DNA of 49,871 nt from JBFWRK01 sp050248955 (GCA_050248955.1 JBFWRK010000025.1:1-49871); one strand, 5' to 3'; numbered from the stretch's first letter, positions 8,460 to 16,267 are shown. The notes: generated from the letters alone by a model not told the origin. Numbers and translations are program-made.

Positions 8460-9038
8460 ATGCCAGCCCACCGCGACCCACCGCTCACGGTCGACGAGAT
8501 CGTCGAGACCGCACTCACCCTCACGGCCGAACACGGCCTCGGCGCACTGACCATGAGGGCTGTCGCCGGCGCGGTCGGGGTGACCCAGATGTCGCTGTAC
8601 CACCACCTCGGCGACAAAGGCGCGCTCCTCGACCTCGTCGCGGACGCGGTCGTTGCCGGGGTACCGACGCCGGCCGCGGACCTCCCATGGGACCGTTGGC
8701 TGGTCGAGTACCACGACGCGCTGTGGAAGCGACTCGACGGCTACCCCGGGCTGGCTCGCCATCTCCTCGATCACCCCGACACGCCGGCCGGCGCGGCGAT
8801 CCGACGCGCGACGGTCGACCTGCTCGTCGACCGCGGCTTCGGTGAACGCGACGCCCTGCTGGCGTCGTCCACGTTCCACACCCACCTGCTCGGGCGTCTG
8901 GCGATCGAGGCGATCCCGGCCACCGCCGCCGGCGGCCACGGCGAGCCGTCGTGGCGGTCACACGGCCTGTCGGCCGCGGACTACACCGCTCACGGCGTGC
9001 GGACCGTCATCGAGGGTCTGCGCGCACTGCACGGGTGA
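8460..9038 (+). CDS. TetR family transcriptional regulator
   Basis: A 192-residue protein with an N-terminal helix-turn-helix at about residues 15-60: VETALTLTAEHGLGALTMRAVAGAVGVTQMSLYHHLGDKGALLDLVAD is the standard TetR DNA-binding domain. The C-terminal ligand domain has the TetR_C-like pattern (WDRWLVEYHDALWKRL, HTHLLGRLAIEA). It begins 2 nt after the stop of the FabG-like gene and closes the operon 5112-9038. It is therefore a candidate local repressor acting at the dyad near 5056. A CoA thioester is a typical effector for regulators in this context (inference). Confidence 0.9.
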   Translation: MPAHRDPPLTVDEIVETALTLTAEHGLGALTMRAVAGAVGVTQMSLYHHLGDKGALLDLVADAVVAGVPTPAADLPWDRWLVEYHDALWKRLDGYPGLARHLLDHPDTPAGAAIRRATVDLLVDRGFGERDALLASSTFHTHLLGRLAIEAIPATAAGGHGEPSWRSHGLSAADYTAHGVRTVIEGLRALHG

Positions 9039-9060
9039 GTCCGGAGACGCGCTCTGGGGC

Positions 9061-9657
9061 TCAAAGTGGTGCGGGCACGAGCGCGTCGAGCAGCGCGAGG
9101 CGTGGACCAGGATCGACCTGTGGACCTCGGGACGACCGAGGGGTCCGGAGCAGGGCGGCGAGTCGGAGCCCGTTGACGAGCGCGTGCAGCTCTGCCGCTA
9201 CCTGGCCGGGATCGAGCTCGGCGCGGATCGAGCCGTCGCGCTGGCCGGCCTCGACGAGTTCGGCCCATCTGGCGATCCACGCCGCAATCGCCCGGTCGAG
9301 GGCACGAGCGGTCGGCGGATGGACGCTGGCCCGGTTCATGAACGCGAGCCACACACGCGATTCGGCTCGGTCGCCGACGAGGATCTCGTGACAGGCCGCC
9401 GTGATCGCGGCGCGCCCATCCGGCGCACTGCTGGCGCGCTCGAAGCGCTGCCGGTTGATGCGTTCGACCTCTCGTAGCGCCTCGTGGAGCAGTTGGTCCT
9501 TGTCGGAGAAGTAGTACTTGAGCACTCCGGTCGACCAGCCCGACTCGAGTGCGAGGGCGCGGGTGCTGGCCGAGTCCATGCCCTCACGGCCGATCAGCCG
9601 CAGCGCCGCCTGCGCCAGCTCGCGCCGGCGTACGCCATGGTCGACGATCTTCGGCAC
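9061..9657 (-). CDS. TetR family transcriptional regulator (divergent from Rieske oxygenase)
   Basis: A 198-residue TetR regulator. The N-terminus RRRELAQAALRLIGREGMDSASTRALALESGWSTGVLKYYFSDKDQLLHEAL is the helix-turn-helix, and the C-terminal half matches the BetI/TetR_C_6 type (AWIARWAELVEAGQRDGSIRAELDPGQVAAELHALVNGLRL). Start GTG 9657 has GGGGGAG 5 nt upstream. The same frame stays open far upstream but would cover the Rieske gene on the other strand and is rejected. It ends 23 bp from the other TetR gene (convergent). The palindrome at 9688-9703 between it and the oxygenase is its most likely binding site. Confidence 0.9.
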   Translation of the reverse strand: MPKIVDHGVRRRELAQAALRLIGREGMDSASTRALALESGWSTGVLKYYFSDKDQLLHEALREVERINRQRFERASSAPDGRAAITAACHEILVGDRAESRVWLAFMNRASVHPPTARALDRAIAAWIARWAELVEAGQRDGSIRAELDPGQVAAELHALVNGLRLAALLRTPRSSRGPQVDPGPRLALLDALVPAPL

Positions 9658-9687
9658 GTTCTCCCCCTCGGCTCCGCTTCGACGTTT

Positions 9688-9707
9688 TATCCCGTCTGGG
9701 ATATTAT
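9688..9707. promoter_or_regulatory. 16-bp palindrome TATCCC-GTCT-GGGATA overlapping the -10 of the Rieske gene
   Basis: The perfect inverted repeat occupies 9688-9703 and the -10 hexamer TATTAT is at 9702-9707, 7 nt before ATG 9715. This gives a leaderless promoter that a bound TetR dimer would block. The divergent tetR at 9061-9657 is the obvious candidate regulator. Confidence 0.6.
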
Positions 9708-9714
9708 CGGCTGA

Positions 9715-10755
9715 ATGAGCCGGTGGCCGTTGACCATGATGAAGCCGAGCGGGTGGTTCCAGATCGGCTGGTCCACCGACTTCGCGATCGGCGAGGTCGT
9801 CCCGAAGCACTACTTCGGCGAGGAGCTCGCGATCTTCCGCACCGAGACAGGGGCCCTGCGCGCCCTCGACGCATACTGCGCCCACATGGGTGGCCACCTC
9901 GCCCACGGTGGCACGATCTGCGGCGAGATCATCACCTGTCCCTTCCATGGGTGGGAGTGGGACGGCGAGGGTCAGAACGTGCGCATCCCGTACCAGGACC
10001 GGCCGAACCGGGCGGTGAGGATGCGGTCGTGGCCGGTGATGGAGCGCAACGACATCGTCTACCTCTGGCACGACCGCGGCGGTGGCGGGCCGATGTGGGC
10101 TCCGCCCGACGTGTTCGACGCGCTCGGTGACGACGTCGCCGCCGCGGTGTACCACCCGGCCCATCCCGATGGCGAGATCCGGTTCGGCGCCCGCCGGCTC
10201 AACCCGTTCCTGGTGCTCGACAACGCTGCCGACCCGGCTCACTTCTGCACGGTGCACGACAGCCCGTCGATCCCTCTGGTGGTGTCGAGCGAGCCCGATG
10301 GCCATCTCTTCCGTGTGAAGCTCGGCTTCGGCAAGAGCTGGGTCACCGACCCCGACACCACCACCGCCGACGCGCTCGACATCCTCGAGGTCGGCGTCGG
10401 CATGTCCTTCACCGCGCTCGGCAGCACGACCCACCCGTTCGTCGTGATCGTGCTGTCGACCACACCGATCGATGACGAAACGTCCGAGATGTTCCAGACC
10501 GTCTGGCTCCAGCGCGCCGACGGCGACGAGCGCCCCGAACGACTCGCGGAGCGCTTCCACCGTGCTACGCACCAGCTCCCCCGCGACATCCAGATCTGGG
10601 AGCACCAGCGCTACGTCGATCGCCCGGCATGGGCCGTCAACGAGGTCAGGGGTTTCACCGCCCTCCGCAGATGGGCGTCAGCGTTCTACGCGCCCGACCA
10701 GACACCCCCGCGCGCTGAACTGACGAGATGCACGTCTGCCGATCGGCGCCGATGA
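9715..10755 (+). CDS. Rieske non-heme iron oxygenase, KshA-like oxygenase subunit
   Basis: A 346-residue ring-hydroxylating oxygenase alpha-type subunit. Rieske [2Fe-2S] ligands are C55-A-H57 and C75-x2-H78 (CAHMGGHL and CPFHGWEW). The mononuclear iron site is visible as N170-A-A-D173-x2-H176-x4-H181 (DNAADPAHFCTVHD). Size and spacing fit the single-component 3-ketosteroid-9-alpha-hydroxylase-like group, which hydroxylates steroids or bulky CoA esters using a separate reductase. No ferredoxin reductase lies next to it. Start at ATG 9715, directly after a leaderless promoter. The last ~25 residues are basic and of low complexity, ending 35 bp before the attachment site of the island at 10791. 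Confidence 0.9.
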   Translation: MSRWPLTMMKPSGWFQIGWSTDFAIGEVVPKHYFGEELAIFRTETGALRALDAYCAHMGGHLAHGGTICGEIITCPFHGWEWDGEGQNVRIPYQDRPNRAVRMRSWPVMERNDIVYLWHDRGGGGPMWAPPDVFDALGDDVAAAVYHPAHPDGEIRFGARRLNPFLVLDNAADPAHFCTVHDSPSIPLVVSSEPDGHLFRVKLGFGKSWVTDPDTTTADALDILEVGVGMSFTALGSTTHPFVVIVLSTTPIDDETSEMFQTVWLQRADGDERPERLAERFHRATHQLPRDIQIWEHQRYVDRPAWAVNEVRGFTALRRWASAFYAPDQTPPRAELTRCTSADRRR

Positions 10756-10790
10756 CGTCACCACCACCTCCCGGCCGACAATCCGAGAAG

Positions 10791-10840
10791 TGGAGCTGAG
10801 GGGAATCGAACCCCTGACCTCTTCCATGCCATGGATGCGC
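10791..10840 (-). repeat. att site: displaced 3' portion of tRNA-Ala
   Basis: Fifty bases match the 3' half of the tRNA-Ala gene (19220-19269) with three differences. Two of the differences are compensatory: the outer T-arm pair is T-A in the intact gene and A-T here, so the T-stem still folds. This is what is left when an element brings its own tRNA 3' end to reconstitute the gene on the other side. The 5' half of the tRNA is absent, so this is not a functional tRNA. Confidence 0.85.
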
Positions 10841-10939
10841 GATACGTTCACCGGCGACCGAGCTCGACCGCCCACCGCTGCCACGCTGGTCATTCACTCC
10901 TACTCACCTTCGCCGAACGCCGTGGAGCTACGCTGCGGA

Positions 10940-10959
10940 TGGCTCCCCATTTGGCTCCC
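10940..10959 (+). repeat. Putative integrase arm-type site, left copy
   Basis: TGGCTCCCCATTTGGCTCCC recurs with one mismatch at 19139-19158 in the same orientation, about 100 bp inside each att copy. Each contains two GGCTCCC units 11 bp apart, about one helical turn. In a circular attP these would flank the core as P and P' arms for the integrase N-terminal domain. Confidence 0.55.
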
Positions 10960-10995
10960 ACGCCGCGGATGGATTGGAGTCAGGAGGGGTTCACG

Positions 10996-12153
10996 ATGGC
11001 TGGCCGACGAGGGCACGGTGAGGGCTCGATCTTCGCCGACAAGGAGCGCGGTGGGTTCGTGGTCCTTGTCCGCCACGACGGAGGCCGTCGCAAAGCGCGC
11101 GCCAAGACGATCACCGAGGCGCGGGCGAAGCTGAAAGCGATCCAAGCTGAGATCGACGCCACCGGCGGGCCTGGCGATGGGAACCTCACTGTGCACGAGC
11201 TCGCCGACCAGTGGAGCTCGAAGGTGCTCGGCGCCCGCGATCACTCGCCGGCAACGATCGAGTCCTACCGGTGGGCGCTGCAGGTGATCGACTCCACGCT
11301 GGGTACGCGCCGGGTTCGGTCACTCACCCCGGAGGCCGTCGAGAAGGAGCTCGCCAAGCTCGCGGTGAGCGGGTGGGGTGTCAAACCTCGGCCGATGGCG
11401 CGTGCATCGCTCGTCAAGGTTCGATCCGTTCTCGGCCAGGTGCTTGCGTTCGGCGAACGACGCGGCGCGGTGGTGCGCAACGTCGCCCGGGTGAGTGAGC
11501 TACCCGCCGCCGCCCGCCGATCACCGGACGGGCGGGCGCTCACCGTCGACCAAGCGCGCCAACTGCTCGAGGTGACCGACGCCGACCGGCTCGCCGCCAT
11601 GTGGGCCACGATGCTCATGCTCGGCCTGCGCCCCGGCGAGGTGTCGGGATTGTTGTGGGATGACGTCGACCACCAGCGCGCCCGGCTGCACGTCCGCCGA
11701 TCCTTGAAACACCGCGGGCCCGATGGTCCGGTGATCGATGAGGCCCTGAAGACCAGTCGGTCCCGCCGCACGCTCGACATTCCGCCGCCGCTGCTCGAGC
11801 GGCTGGCGCGCCACCGCCGCAACCAGGCGGCCGAACGATTGAAGGCGGGCCCGCTCTGGTCGACAGACTGGCCCCAGCTTGTGTTCACGTCGACCGCCGG
11901 CACCCCGCTGAACCCGTCGAACACCCGTCGGAGCTTCGCCACACTCACCATCGCCGCCGGGCTCGGCCGATGGCACCCCCATGAGCTCCGCCATAGCGCG
12001 GCGTCGATCCTCTCCGCTGCTGGTGTGCCGCTCGAGCGCATCGCCGACGTGCTCGGCCACGACGGCACCCGTATGACGGCCCTCGTCTATCGGCACGCCG
12101 TCGCGCCAAGCATCGACGCTGCCACCGACGTCATGACCGGCCTGTTCCAGTAG
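10996..12153 (+). CDS. Tyrosine recombinase (site-specific integrase)
   Basis: A 385-residue phage-type integrase. The N-terminal arm-binding part (GHGEGSIFADKERGGFVVLVRHDGGRR) is the basic strand domain common in actinobacterial integrases. It is followed by the SAM-like core-binding domain (about 65-165, TVHELADQW...). The catalytic residues of the C-terminal domain are all visible: R212 (LGLRPGE), K252, H329-x2-R332 (HPHELRH), H355 (LGHDG) and Tyr365 (YRHAV). Start ATG 10996 follows GGAGGGG (10983-10989). An upstream open extension to 10831 crosses the att repeat and is not used. It should catalyse integration and excision at the flanking tRNA-Ala repeats. Confidence 0.95.
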   Translation: MAGRRGHGEGSIFADKERGGFVVLVRHDGGRRKARAKTITEARAKLKAIQAEIDATGGPGDGNLTVHELADQWSSKVLGARDHSPATIESYRWALQVIDSTLGTRRVRSLTPEAVEKELAKLAVSGWGVKPRPMARASLVKVRSVLGQVLAFGERRGAVVRNVARVSELPAAARRSPDGRALTVDQARQLLEVTDADRLAAMWATMLMLGLRPGEVSGLLWDDVDHQRARLHVRRSLKHRGPDGPVIDEALKTSRSRRTLDIPPPLLERLARHRRNQAAERLKAGPLWSTDWPQLVFTSTAGTPLNPSNTRRSFATLTIAAGLGRWHPHELRHSAASILSAAGVPLERIADVLGHDGTRMTALVYRHAVAPSIDAATDVMTGLFQ

Positions 12154-12164
12154 TCGAAACACGC

Positions 12165-12221
12165 TGAACTTCGCCGAGGTTCAATCAGGTAGTTGCGAAC
12201 ACCCGCGCGCCGTGGTATCAA
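12165..12221 (+). promoter_or_regulatory. Palindrome and sigma70-type promoter ahead of the replication operon
   Basis: TGAACTTCG-C-CGAGGTTCA (12165-12183) is a near-perfect dyad just after the integrase stop, an operator or weak terminator. TTGCGA (12193-12198), a 17-bp spacer and TATCAA (12216-12221) form a promoter pointing at the excisionase-like gene. The rest of 12154-12445 shows no gene. Short direct and inverted copies of GGTTCAATC/GGTTGAATC at about 12179-12187 and 12233-12241 could be further protein sites. Confidence 0.45.
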
Positions 12222-12445
12222 GGTGGCCGCCAGGTTGAATCTGACACTCACCCCGGCAGCTTGACCGCGGCGGCGCGATGCCCCGGGTGGAGCTGCTTCT
12301 CAGGGGAGCGGACCGCGATGGACCCCGAGGTTGGGCGCAACCGAACGACAGAGGTGGGCGCGATGCCCGGCAACGTCGAGCAACCCCGCTATCCACCGCG
12401 GGCGCTCCGTACCGAACGCCCCCCGAGACCCCCGAAAGGTCTCTC

Positions 12446-12649
12446 GTGTCTCACTCCGTCACCGCCCTGTCCGAGCTCGACCCCATCGCCGTCAACCCGC
12501 AAGGAGCCGCCCGGCTCGTCGGGATGAGCGCGACGATGATCTTCGCCGCTCTGAAAGATGGCTCGCTGCCGTCAATCAAGATCGGCCGCGCTCGCCGGAT
12601 TCTGATCCGCGACCTCGAAGCGTGGCTGGAATCCCATCGGGCGACCTGA
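12446..12649 (+). CDS. Excisionase-family helix-turn-helix protein
   Basis: A 67-residue protein beginning at GTG 12446, 6 nt after GAAAGG (12434-12439). The pattern NPQGAARLVGMSATMIFAALKDGSLPSIKIGRARRILIRDLEAWLESH is the winged HTH of the excisionase/MerR-like HTH_17 family: a helix-turn-helix, then the glycine-arginine wing and the DLEAWL helix. In integrative elements such a protein acts as excision factor or as activator/repressor of the replication genes. Its stop overlaps the primase ATG (TGATG), so the two are coupled. A longer upstream reading frame to 12278 is ignored because its composition is not protein-like and a good RBS marks 12446. Confidence 0.85.
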   Translation: MSHSVTALSELDPIAVNPQGAARLVGMSATMIFAALKDGSLPSIKIGRARRILIRDLEAWLESHRAT

Positions 12650-14283
12650 TGGTTGCCCATGACGCGAGAGAGGCCGACCCGGAAAGGCCGACCCTCTGCG
12701 AACCACCGACCGCTGCATACGGACCCCTGCAGGATATTGAGCCCGCGCAACTAACGACGAGTACCGCGGGCGATGACCCGATGGGCGCGCCGGCCGAGCT
12801 CGGCCCCTGCCACCGGTGTGGGCAACCCGGCTGGAAGACGCTCGCCGCCGAGGTGCTCTGCCACACCGACTACGTGAACAAGACCAGTCGGCTGCCCAAG
12901 CGCGAGGTCCCCGACCCGGACCTCACCGCCGACACACACGACGGCTACCGCTTCACCGACGCCGGCAACGCTCGCCGTCTCGTTGACCTCCATGGCGCCG
13001 AGCTCCGCCACGTCTCCGAGTGGGGAAGGTGGCTCGCGTGGGACGGCCGGCGATGGGTCCTCGACCACGGCAACGCGCAGGTCACCGAATCCGCCAAAGG
13101 TGTCCCCCGGCTCATCCTTACGGGCCTGACCACCGCCACCCGGTCGCAACGAGAGGCGGTGCTGCGCTGGGCCACGCGCTCCGAGATGGTTGCCGGGATT
13201 CGGGGGATGATCGAGCTCGCCGCGACCCGCCCGGACGTGCGCGTCAGCCATACCGAGCTCGACGCCGACCCGATGCTACTGAACGTCGCTAACGGCACCG
13301 TCGACCTGGTGCTCGGCCTGCTCGAGAAACACGACCCGCCCAAGCTCATAACCAAATACGTCGACGTCCGATTCCACAAGGCCGCCGCCTGCCCGACGTG
13401 GCACGCGTTCCTCGAGCGCGTTCTCCCCGACCCCGAGGTGCGCGAGTTCCTGCAGCGCATGGTCGGCTACTCCCTCACCGGCAGTGTGGACGAGCAGGTG
13501 ATGGTGTTCCTCATCGGCACCGGCGCGAACGGCAAGAGCGTGTTCCTGAACGTGCTCCGCCGACTGCTCGGCGACTACGCCGTCGCGGCACCGCGCGACC
13601 TCCTGATAGCGCAGAAACACGAACCTCACCCGACCTCGACCGCCCGACTCCACGGCGCCCGGGTAGCCGTCGCGAGTGAGACAGAGGCCGGCGCGAAGCT
13701 CGCCGAGGCGAAGGTAAAAGACCTCACCGGAGGCGACCAGCTCACGGCGCGGCGGATGCGCGAGGACTTCTGGCAATTCACCCCGACGCACAAACTGTGG
13801 CTCGCCTCGAACCACCGCCCACAGATCGCCGGCGCCGATGAGGGGATATGGCGACGGCTGCGCGTGATCCCTTTTGACGTGACCATTCCACCGGCCGAGC
13901 GCGACCCCGGTCTTATCACCCGGCTCGAGCGGGAGCTCCCCGGGATCCTCGCCTGGGCCGTCGAAGGCTGCGTCCAGTGGCAAACCTACGGGCTCGGCCT
14001 ACCCGCGGCCGTGGACGTCGCGACGAGCGAATACCGCGCCGAGCAGGACGTCGTAGGCCAGTTCCTCACCGCGAACGGCTACACGCTCCACCCGGGCGGT
14101 GCCGTGCCCGCCGGCGACCTCCGCCGCCGTTACGACGCCTGGGCCGAAGCCGAAGGGCTGCACGCGCTCGGCCCCGTCGCGTGGGCAAACGCGCTTCGCT
14201 CCCGCGGGCTCCAAGATGTTCGCCGCCACGCCGGCCGGGTCTGGCAGGGTGTCGCCGCGACCACGACGCGGGAAGCGACTTGA
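12649..14283 (+). CDS. DNA primase/helicase, phage-plasmid P4/D5 family (SF3 helicase)
   Basis: A 544-residue replication protein. C54-x2-C57 with C71-H72 may form a small zinc site. The D5_N-like helical region runs from about residue 100 to 270 (TDAGNARRLVDLHGAELRHV..., LLNVANGTVDL). The SF3 ATPase follows, with Walker A GTGANGKS at 290-297, a Walker B/B' region near SETEAGAKLAEAKVKDLTGGD, and motif C KLWLASNHRP. A C-terminal winged-helix-like tail (GAVPAGDLRRRYDAWAEAEGL) resembles the D5 C-terminal domain. A separate N-terminal AEP primase domain is not evident, so helicase-loader function is certain and priming is not. It is coupled to the upstream HTH gene (TGATG). It presumably drives replication of the excised element. 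Confidence 0.92.
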   Translation: MVAHDAREADPERPTLCEPPTAAYGPLQDIEPAQLTTSTAGDDPMGAPAELGPCHRCGQPGWKTLAAEVLCHTDYVNKTSRLPKREVPDPDLTADTHDGYRFTDAGNARRLVDLHGAELRHVSEWGRWLAWDGRRWVLDHGNAQVTESAKGVPRLILTGLTTATRSQREAVLRWATRSEMVAGIRGMIELAATRPDVRVSHTELDADPMLLNVANGTVDLVLGLLEKHDPPKLITKYVDVRFHKAAACPTWHAFLERVLPDPEVREFLQRMVGYSLTGSVDEQVMVFLIGTGANGKSVFLNVLRRLLGDYAVAAPRDLLIAQKHEPHPTSTARLHGARVAVASETEAGAKLAEAKVKDLTGGDQLTARRMREDFWQFTPTHKLWLASNHRPQIAGADEGIWRRLRVIPFDVTIPPAERDPGLITRLERELPGILAWAVEGCVQWQTYGLGLPAAVDVATSEYRAEQDVVGQFLTANGYTLHPGGAVPAGDLRRRYDAWAEAEGLHALGPVAWANALRSRGLQDVRRHAGRVWQGVAATTTREAT

Positions 14284-14486
14284 TGCCCACCGCCTCGCCT
14301 TCCGGGTGCCGTGACCTGTCACGCGGCGTCACGCTCACCCCCTCCGAGCTGGTGCGTGACGTTGCGTGTCGCCATTTCCGCTTCCCCCGCGGATGTGCAC
14401 AAATGGAAGCCAAGCGGAAACCGTGTCACGCGGCGTCACGCCGTCACCGACCGCCGCCTGCCTCGCCGGAAGCGAGATGCTTGTGA
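14283..14486 (+). CDS. Possible small coupled ORF downstream of the primase
   Basis: A 67-codon frame that starts inside the primase stop (TGATG at 14281-14285) and ends in another TGATG at 14484-14488. The two flanking overlaps are the only support. The predicted peptide is rich in Arg, Cys, Pro and Ser with no recognisable fold, and the DNA beneath it is the GTCAC-repeat region that may be an origin. It could equally be non-coding. Treat as tentative. Confidence 0.3.
   Translation: MPTASPSGCRDLSRGVTLTPSELVRDVACRHFRFPRGCAQMEAKRKPCHAASRRHRPPPASPEARCL
14311..14447. other. GTGAC/GTCAC repeat cluster, candidate replication origin
   Basis: Seven GTGAC or GTCAC pentamers fall in 137 bp immediately after the primase-helicase gene. 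A 17-bp block GTCACGCGGCGTCACGC is repeated exactly at 14318-14334 and 14425-14441, and GTGAC-CT-GTCAC at 14311-14322 is a perfect palindrome. Satellite phages and P4-like elements usually place their origin repeats next to the rep/alpha gene, so these may be iterons. No AT-rich unwinding stretch is obvious. Confidence 0.4.
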
Positions 14487-14980
14487 TGCACCGGCCTGAT
14501 GCTCTGGACGCTGCAACGATGGCGGTGGACCGGTGGCACGACCTCGACGCTGACGAGCTCGTCGGCGCGCTGATCGCTTCCCCGGCCGAGCTCGAGTGCG
14601 CGCTCGCCGCCGTCACCGGCTACCCCGCCGGCGAACGTCCGACCGTCACCGAGCTGCTCGCCGCCGTCGACCACCGGGCCCACCTCGAGCGCGCCGGCGG
14701 CCCCGCATGGGCGCGCCTGATCCTCTCCGAGCAGACGTCGACCGCCGGCGCTGCGCCCCCCGCTCCGCCCCCGTCACACCACCCGGACGGGTCACCCGAC
14801 CGTGTGGGCCCACCAGACGCCGATGGCGTCGAAATCTCGTCGGGTGGTGGCGGTCCTCCTGCCGCGAGTCCCCCTGCGCCGCGCCCGATGGCTCGGCGTC
14901 AACCCGGAGAACAGTCGCCGGGAAGGGCGGAACGCCACCCGGCGAACTACTCCCCCACAACCAGAAAGGGCACACCATGA
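14477..14980 (+). CDS. Hypothetical protein of the island
   Basis: About 167 residues. The first 85 residues look like a folded helical domain (ATMAVDRWHDLDADELVGALIASPAELECALAAVTGYP...VTELLAAVDHRAHLERAGGPAWARLILSE). The remainder is Pro/Ser/Gly-rich and probably disordered. ATG 14477 is chosen, with GGA 6 nt upstream. An alternative ATG at 14486 overlaps the stop of the small upstream frame. Its stop overlaps the next ATG by 4 nt. No homologous family is recognised; the position in the replication operon suggests an accessory role. Confidence 0.55.
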   Translation: MLVMHRPDALDAATMAVDRWHDLDADELVGALIASPAELECALAAVTGYPAGERPTVTELLAAVDHRAHLERAGGPAWARLILSEQTSTAGAAPPAPPPSHHPDGSPDRVGPPDADGVEISSGGGGPPAASPPAPRPMARRQPGEQSPGRAERHPANYSPTTRKGTP

Positions 14981-15315
14981 ACACCGCAGAGCATCCGCTC
15001 ACCGGCCTCTATGACGCCATCGCGTCGGCCGGCCGGGCAACCGACGCTGAGATCGAGGAAACCGTCGCCCGGTGCGCCGGTAGCACGATCGAACCCGGCG
15101 AAATCCCGGCCGATGAGCTCCGCCGGCAAGTCCGCGCCACGGCCCGCCGGATCATCGCCGCCGCGAAGGACGGCAACGCCGGCGAGGCCCGCAACATCGG
15201 GCGCGAACACGTCGCCGCCGTCGCGGAACGTCTCCCCGAGCCCGCACCCATCGACCGGAACGCCGGCAAGACCACCGCCGAAATCATCGCTTCAATCCCA
15301 AGAAGGGCATTCTGA
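14977..15315 (+). CDS. Hypothetical small helical protein of the island
   Basis: A 112-residue, mostly helical, mildly acidic protein (LTGLYDAIASAGRATDAEIEETVARC..., DELRRQVRATARRIIAAAKDGNAGEARNIGREHVAAVAERL). Start ATG 14977 follows GAAAGGG by 6 nt and overlaps the previous stop (ATGA). It precedes the 264-residue gene by 2 nt in the same operon. I do not recognise the family. The conserved operon spacing suggests real translation. Confidence 0.65.
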   Translation: MNTAEHPLTGLYDAIASAGRATDAEIEETVARCAGSTIEPGEIPADELRRQVRATARRIIAAAKDGNAGEARNIGREHVAAVAERLPEPAPIDRNAGKTTAEIIASIPRRAF

Positions 15316-15317
15316 CC

Positions 15318-16112
15318 ATGACCTCCACCTCGACCACCCTGACCACCGATGTTCGCTCGGCCGGTCGGCCGCCACGCCTCGGTCGCTCCCATCTCGTGGA
15401 GCTCGCCGACCGTCTCACCGCCGCCGAGCTCTACAACGTCGCCGACGAAATCCGCACCCGCGTCGATCGCATGGGCACGATCAACGCGTCGATCGTCGGA
15501 CACGTCGCCGACGTCGACCAGACCCGCACCCGGGTGGTGCTCGCCATCGCCGCCGGCGACCTCACCCCCGCCGACGCCGCGCTCGAGCTCGACGACGTCG
15601 TGCGACAGAACGCGGTCGGGCCCCTGTCGTCCCAGCTCGCCGAACAAGCGGTCGCGCAACTGTGCCACTTCGTCGCCGCGTACCTGCACGCCGCCGGCGA
15701 TGGGATGATCCGCTCACTGGACGAGCTCGTCCAAGAATCCGCCGCGAAGATCACCACCGCGGTGAAGATCACCGACGCCGCCGGGATCACCGATGACACC
15801 GCCGCCGTGCGCGCCACCCCCGAGGCCGCCGCCGCCTGGTCCCTCATGGTTGCGGAAACCGAGCGGGTCGAAGCCTGCTGGAACGCGGCCAGTCTGCTCC
15901 GCCAGCGCCAGCTCGTCCCCACGCTGCGCCGTGACCCGTCGACGCGAGGCGCGTTCTTCGAGTGGAGAAATCAAGATGCGCTCGCCGACGTGCAACCACC
16001 TCGCCGGCCCGCCGTCGACCACCCGGCGCACAAGATGGCCCGCCGCATCCTCGCGGGCGCCCAACCGGCCGTGCTCACCGCTATCGAAGCCGCCGGGCTG
16101 TACCTGCGATGA
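15318..16112 (+). CDS. Hypothetical helical protein of the island
   Basis: A 264-residue, largely alpha-helical protein. The N-terminal 15 residues are Thr/Ser-rich. Residues 20-150 form repeated amphipathic helices (SHLVELADRLTAAELYNVADEIRTRVDRM, AAGDLTPADAALELDDVVRQ). The C-terminus has a basic, Arg-rich segment before AHKMARRILAGAQPAVLTAIEAAGLYLR. Start ATG 15318 has GAAGGG upstream and lies 2 nt after the previous stop. No signal peptide, membrane segment or known motif is seen. A structural or DNA-associated role is possible but unsupported. Confidence 0.65.
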   Translation: MTSTSTTLTTDVRSAGRPPRLGRSHLVELADRLTAAELYNVADEIRTRVDRMGTINASIVGHVADVDQTRTRVVLAIAAGDLTPADAALELDDVVRQNAVGPLSSQLAEQAVAQLCHFVAAYLHAAGDGMIRSLDELVQESAAKITTAVKITDAAGITDDTAAVRATPEAAAAWSLMVAETERVEACWNAASLLRQRQLVPTLRRDPSTRGAFFEWRNQDALADVQPPRRPAVDHPAHKMARRILAGAQPAVLTAIEAAGLYLR

Positions 16113-16267
16113 CCGCACCGTCACCGGCCCGGGTGTGCGCGCCATCGCGCTCGCCGCGGTCCCCGCTCGCCGGCTTACTCGGCCAATGGGCATCCGTGCG
16201 TCACGCTACTGCGGCTGCTGGACTTGACGCGTGGGCGAATCAGGCAGCGATCAACCTGGGGACGTGA
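16109..16267 (+). CDS. Possible small coupled ORF
   Basis: A 52-codon frame starting with ATGA overlap on the preceding stop and ending in GTGA overlap with an internal GTG (16264) of the next gene. The peptide is Ala/Pro/Ser-rich in its first half and helical (LLGQWASVRHATAAAGLDAWANQAAINL) in the second. The overlaps at both ends are suggestive, but there is no independent evidence. Confidence 0.3.
   Translation: MTAPSPARVCAPSRSPRSPLAGLLGQWASVRHATAAAGLDAWANQAAINLGT

Noticed and set aside
10791..10840. A second tRNA-Ala gene
   Set aside because: Only the 3' half (T-arm, anticodon arm) is present; the acceptor 5' strand and D-arm are missing. It is the displaced att copy.
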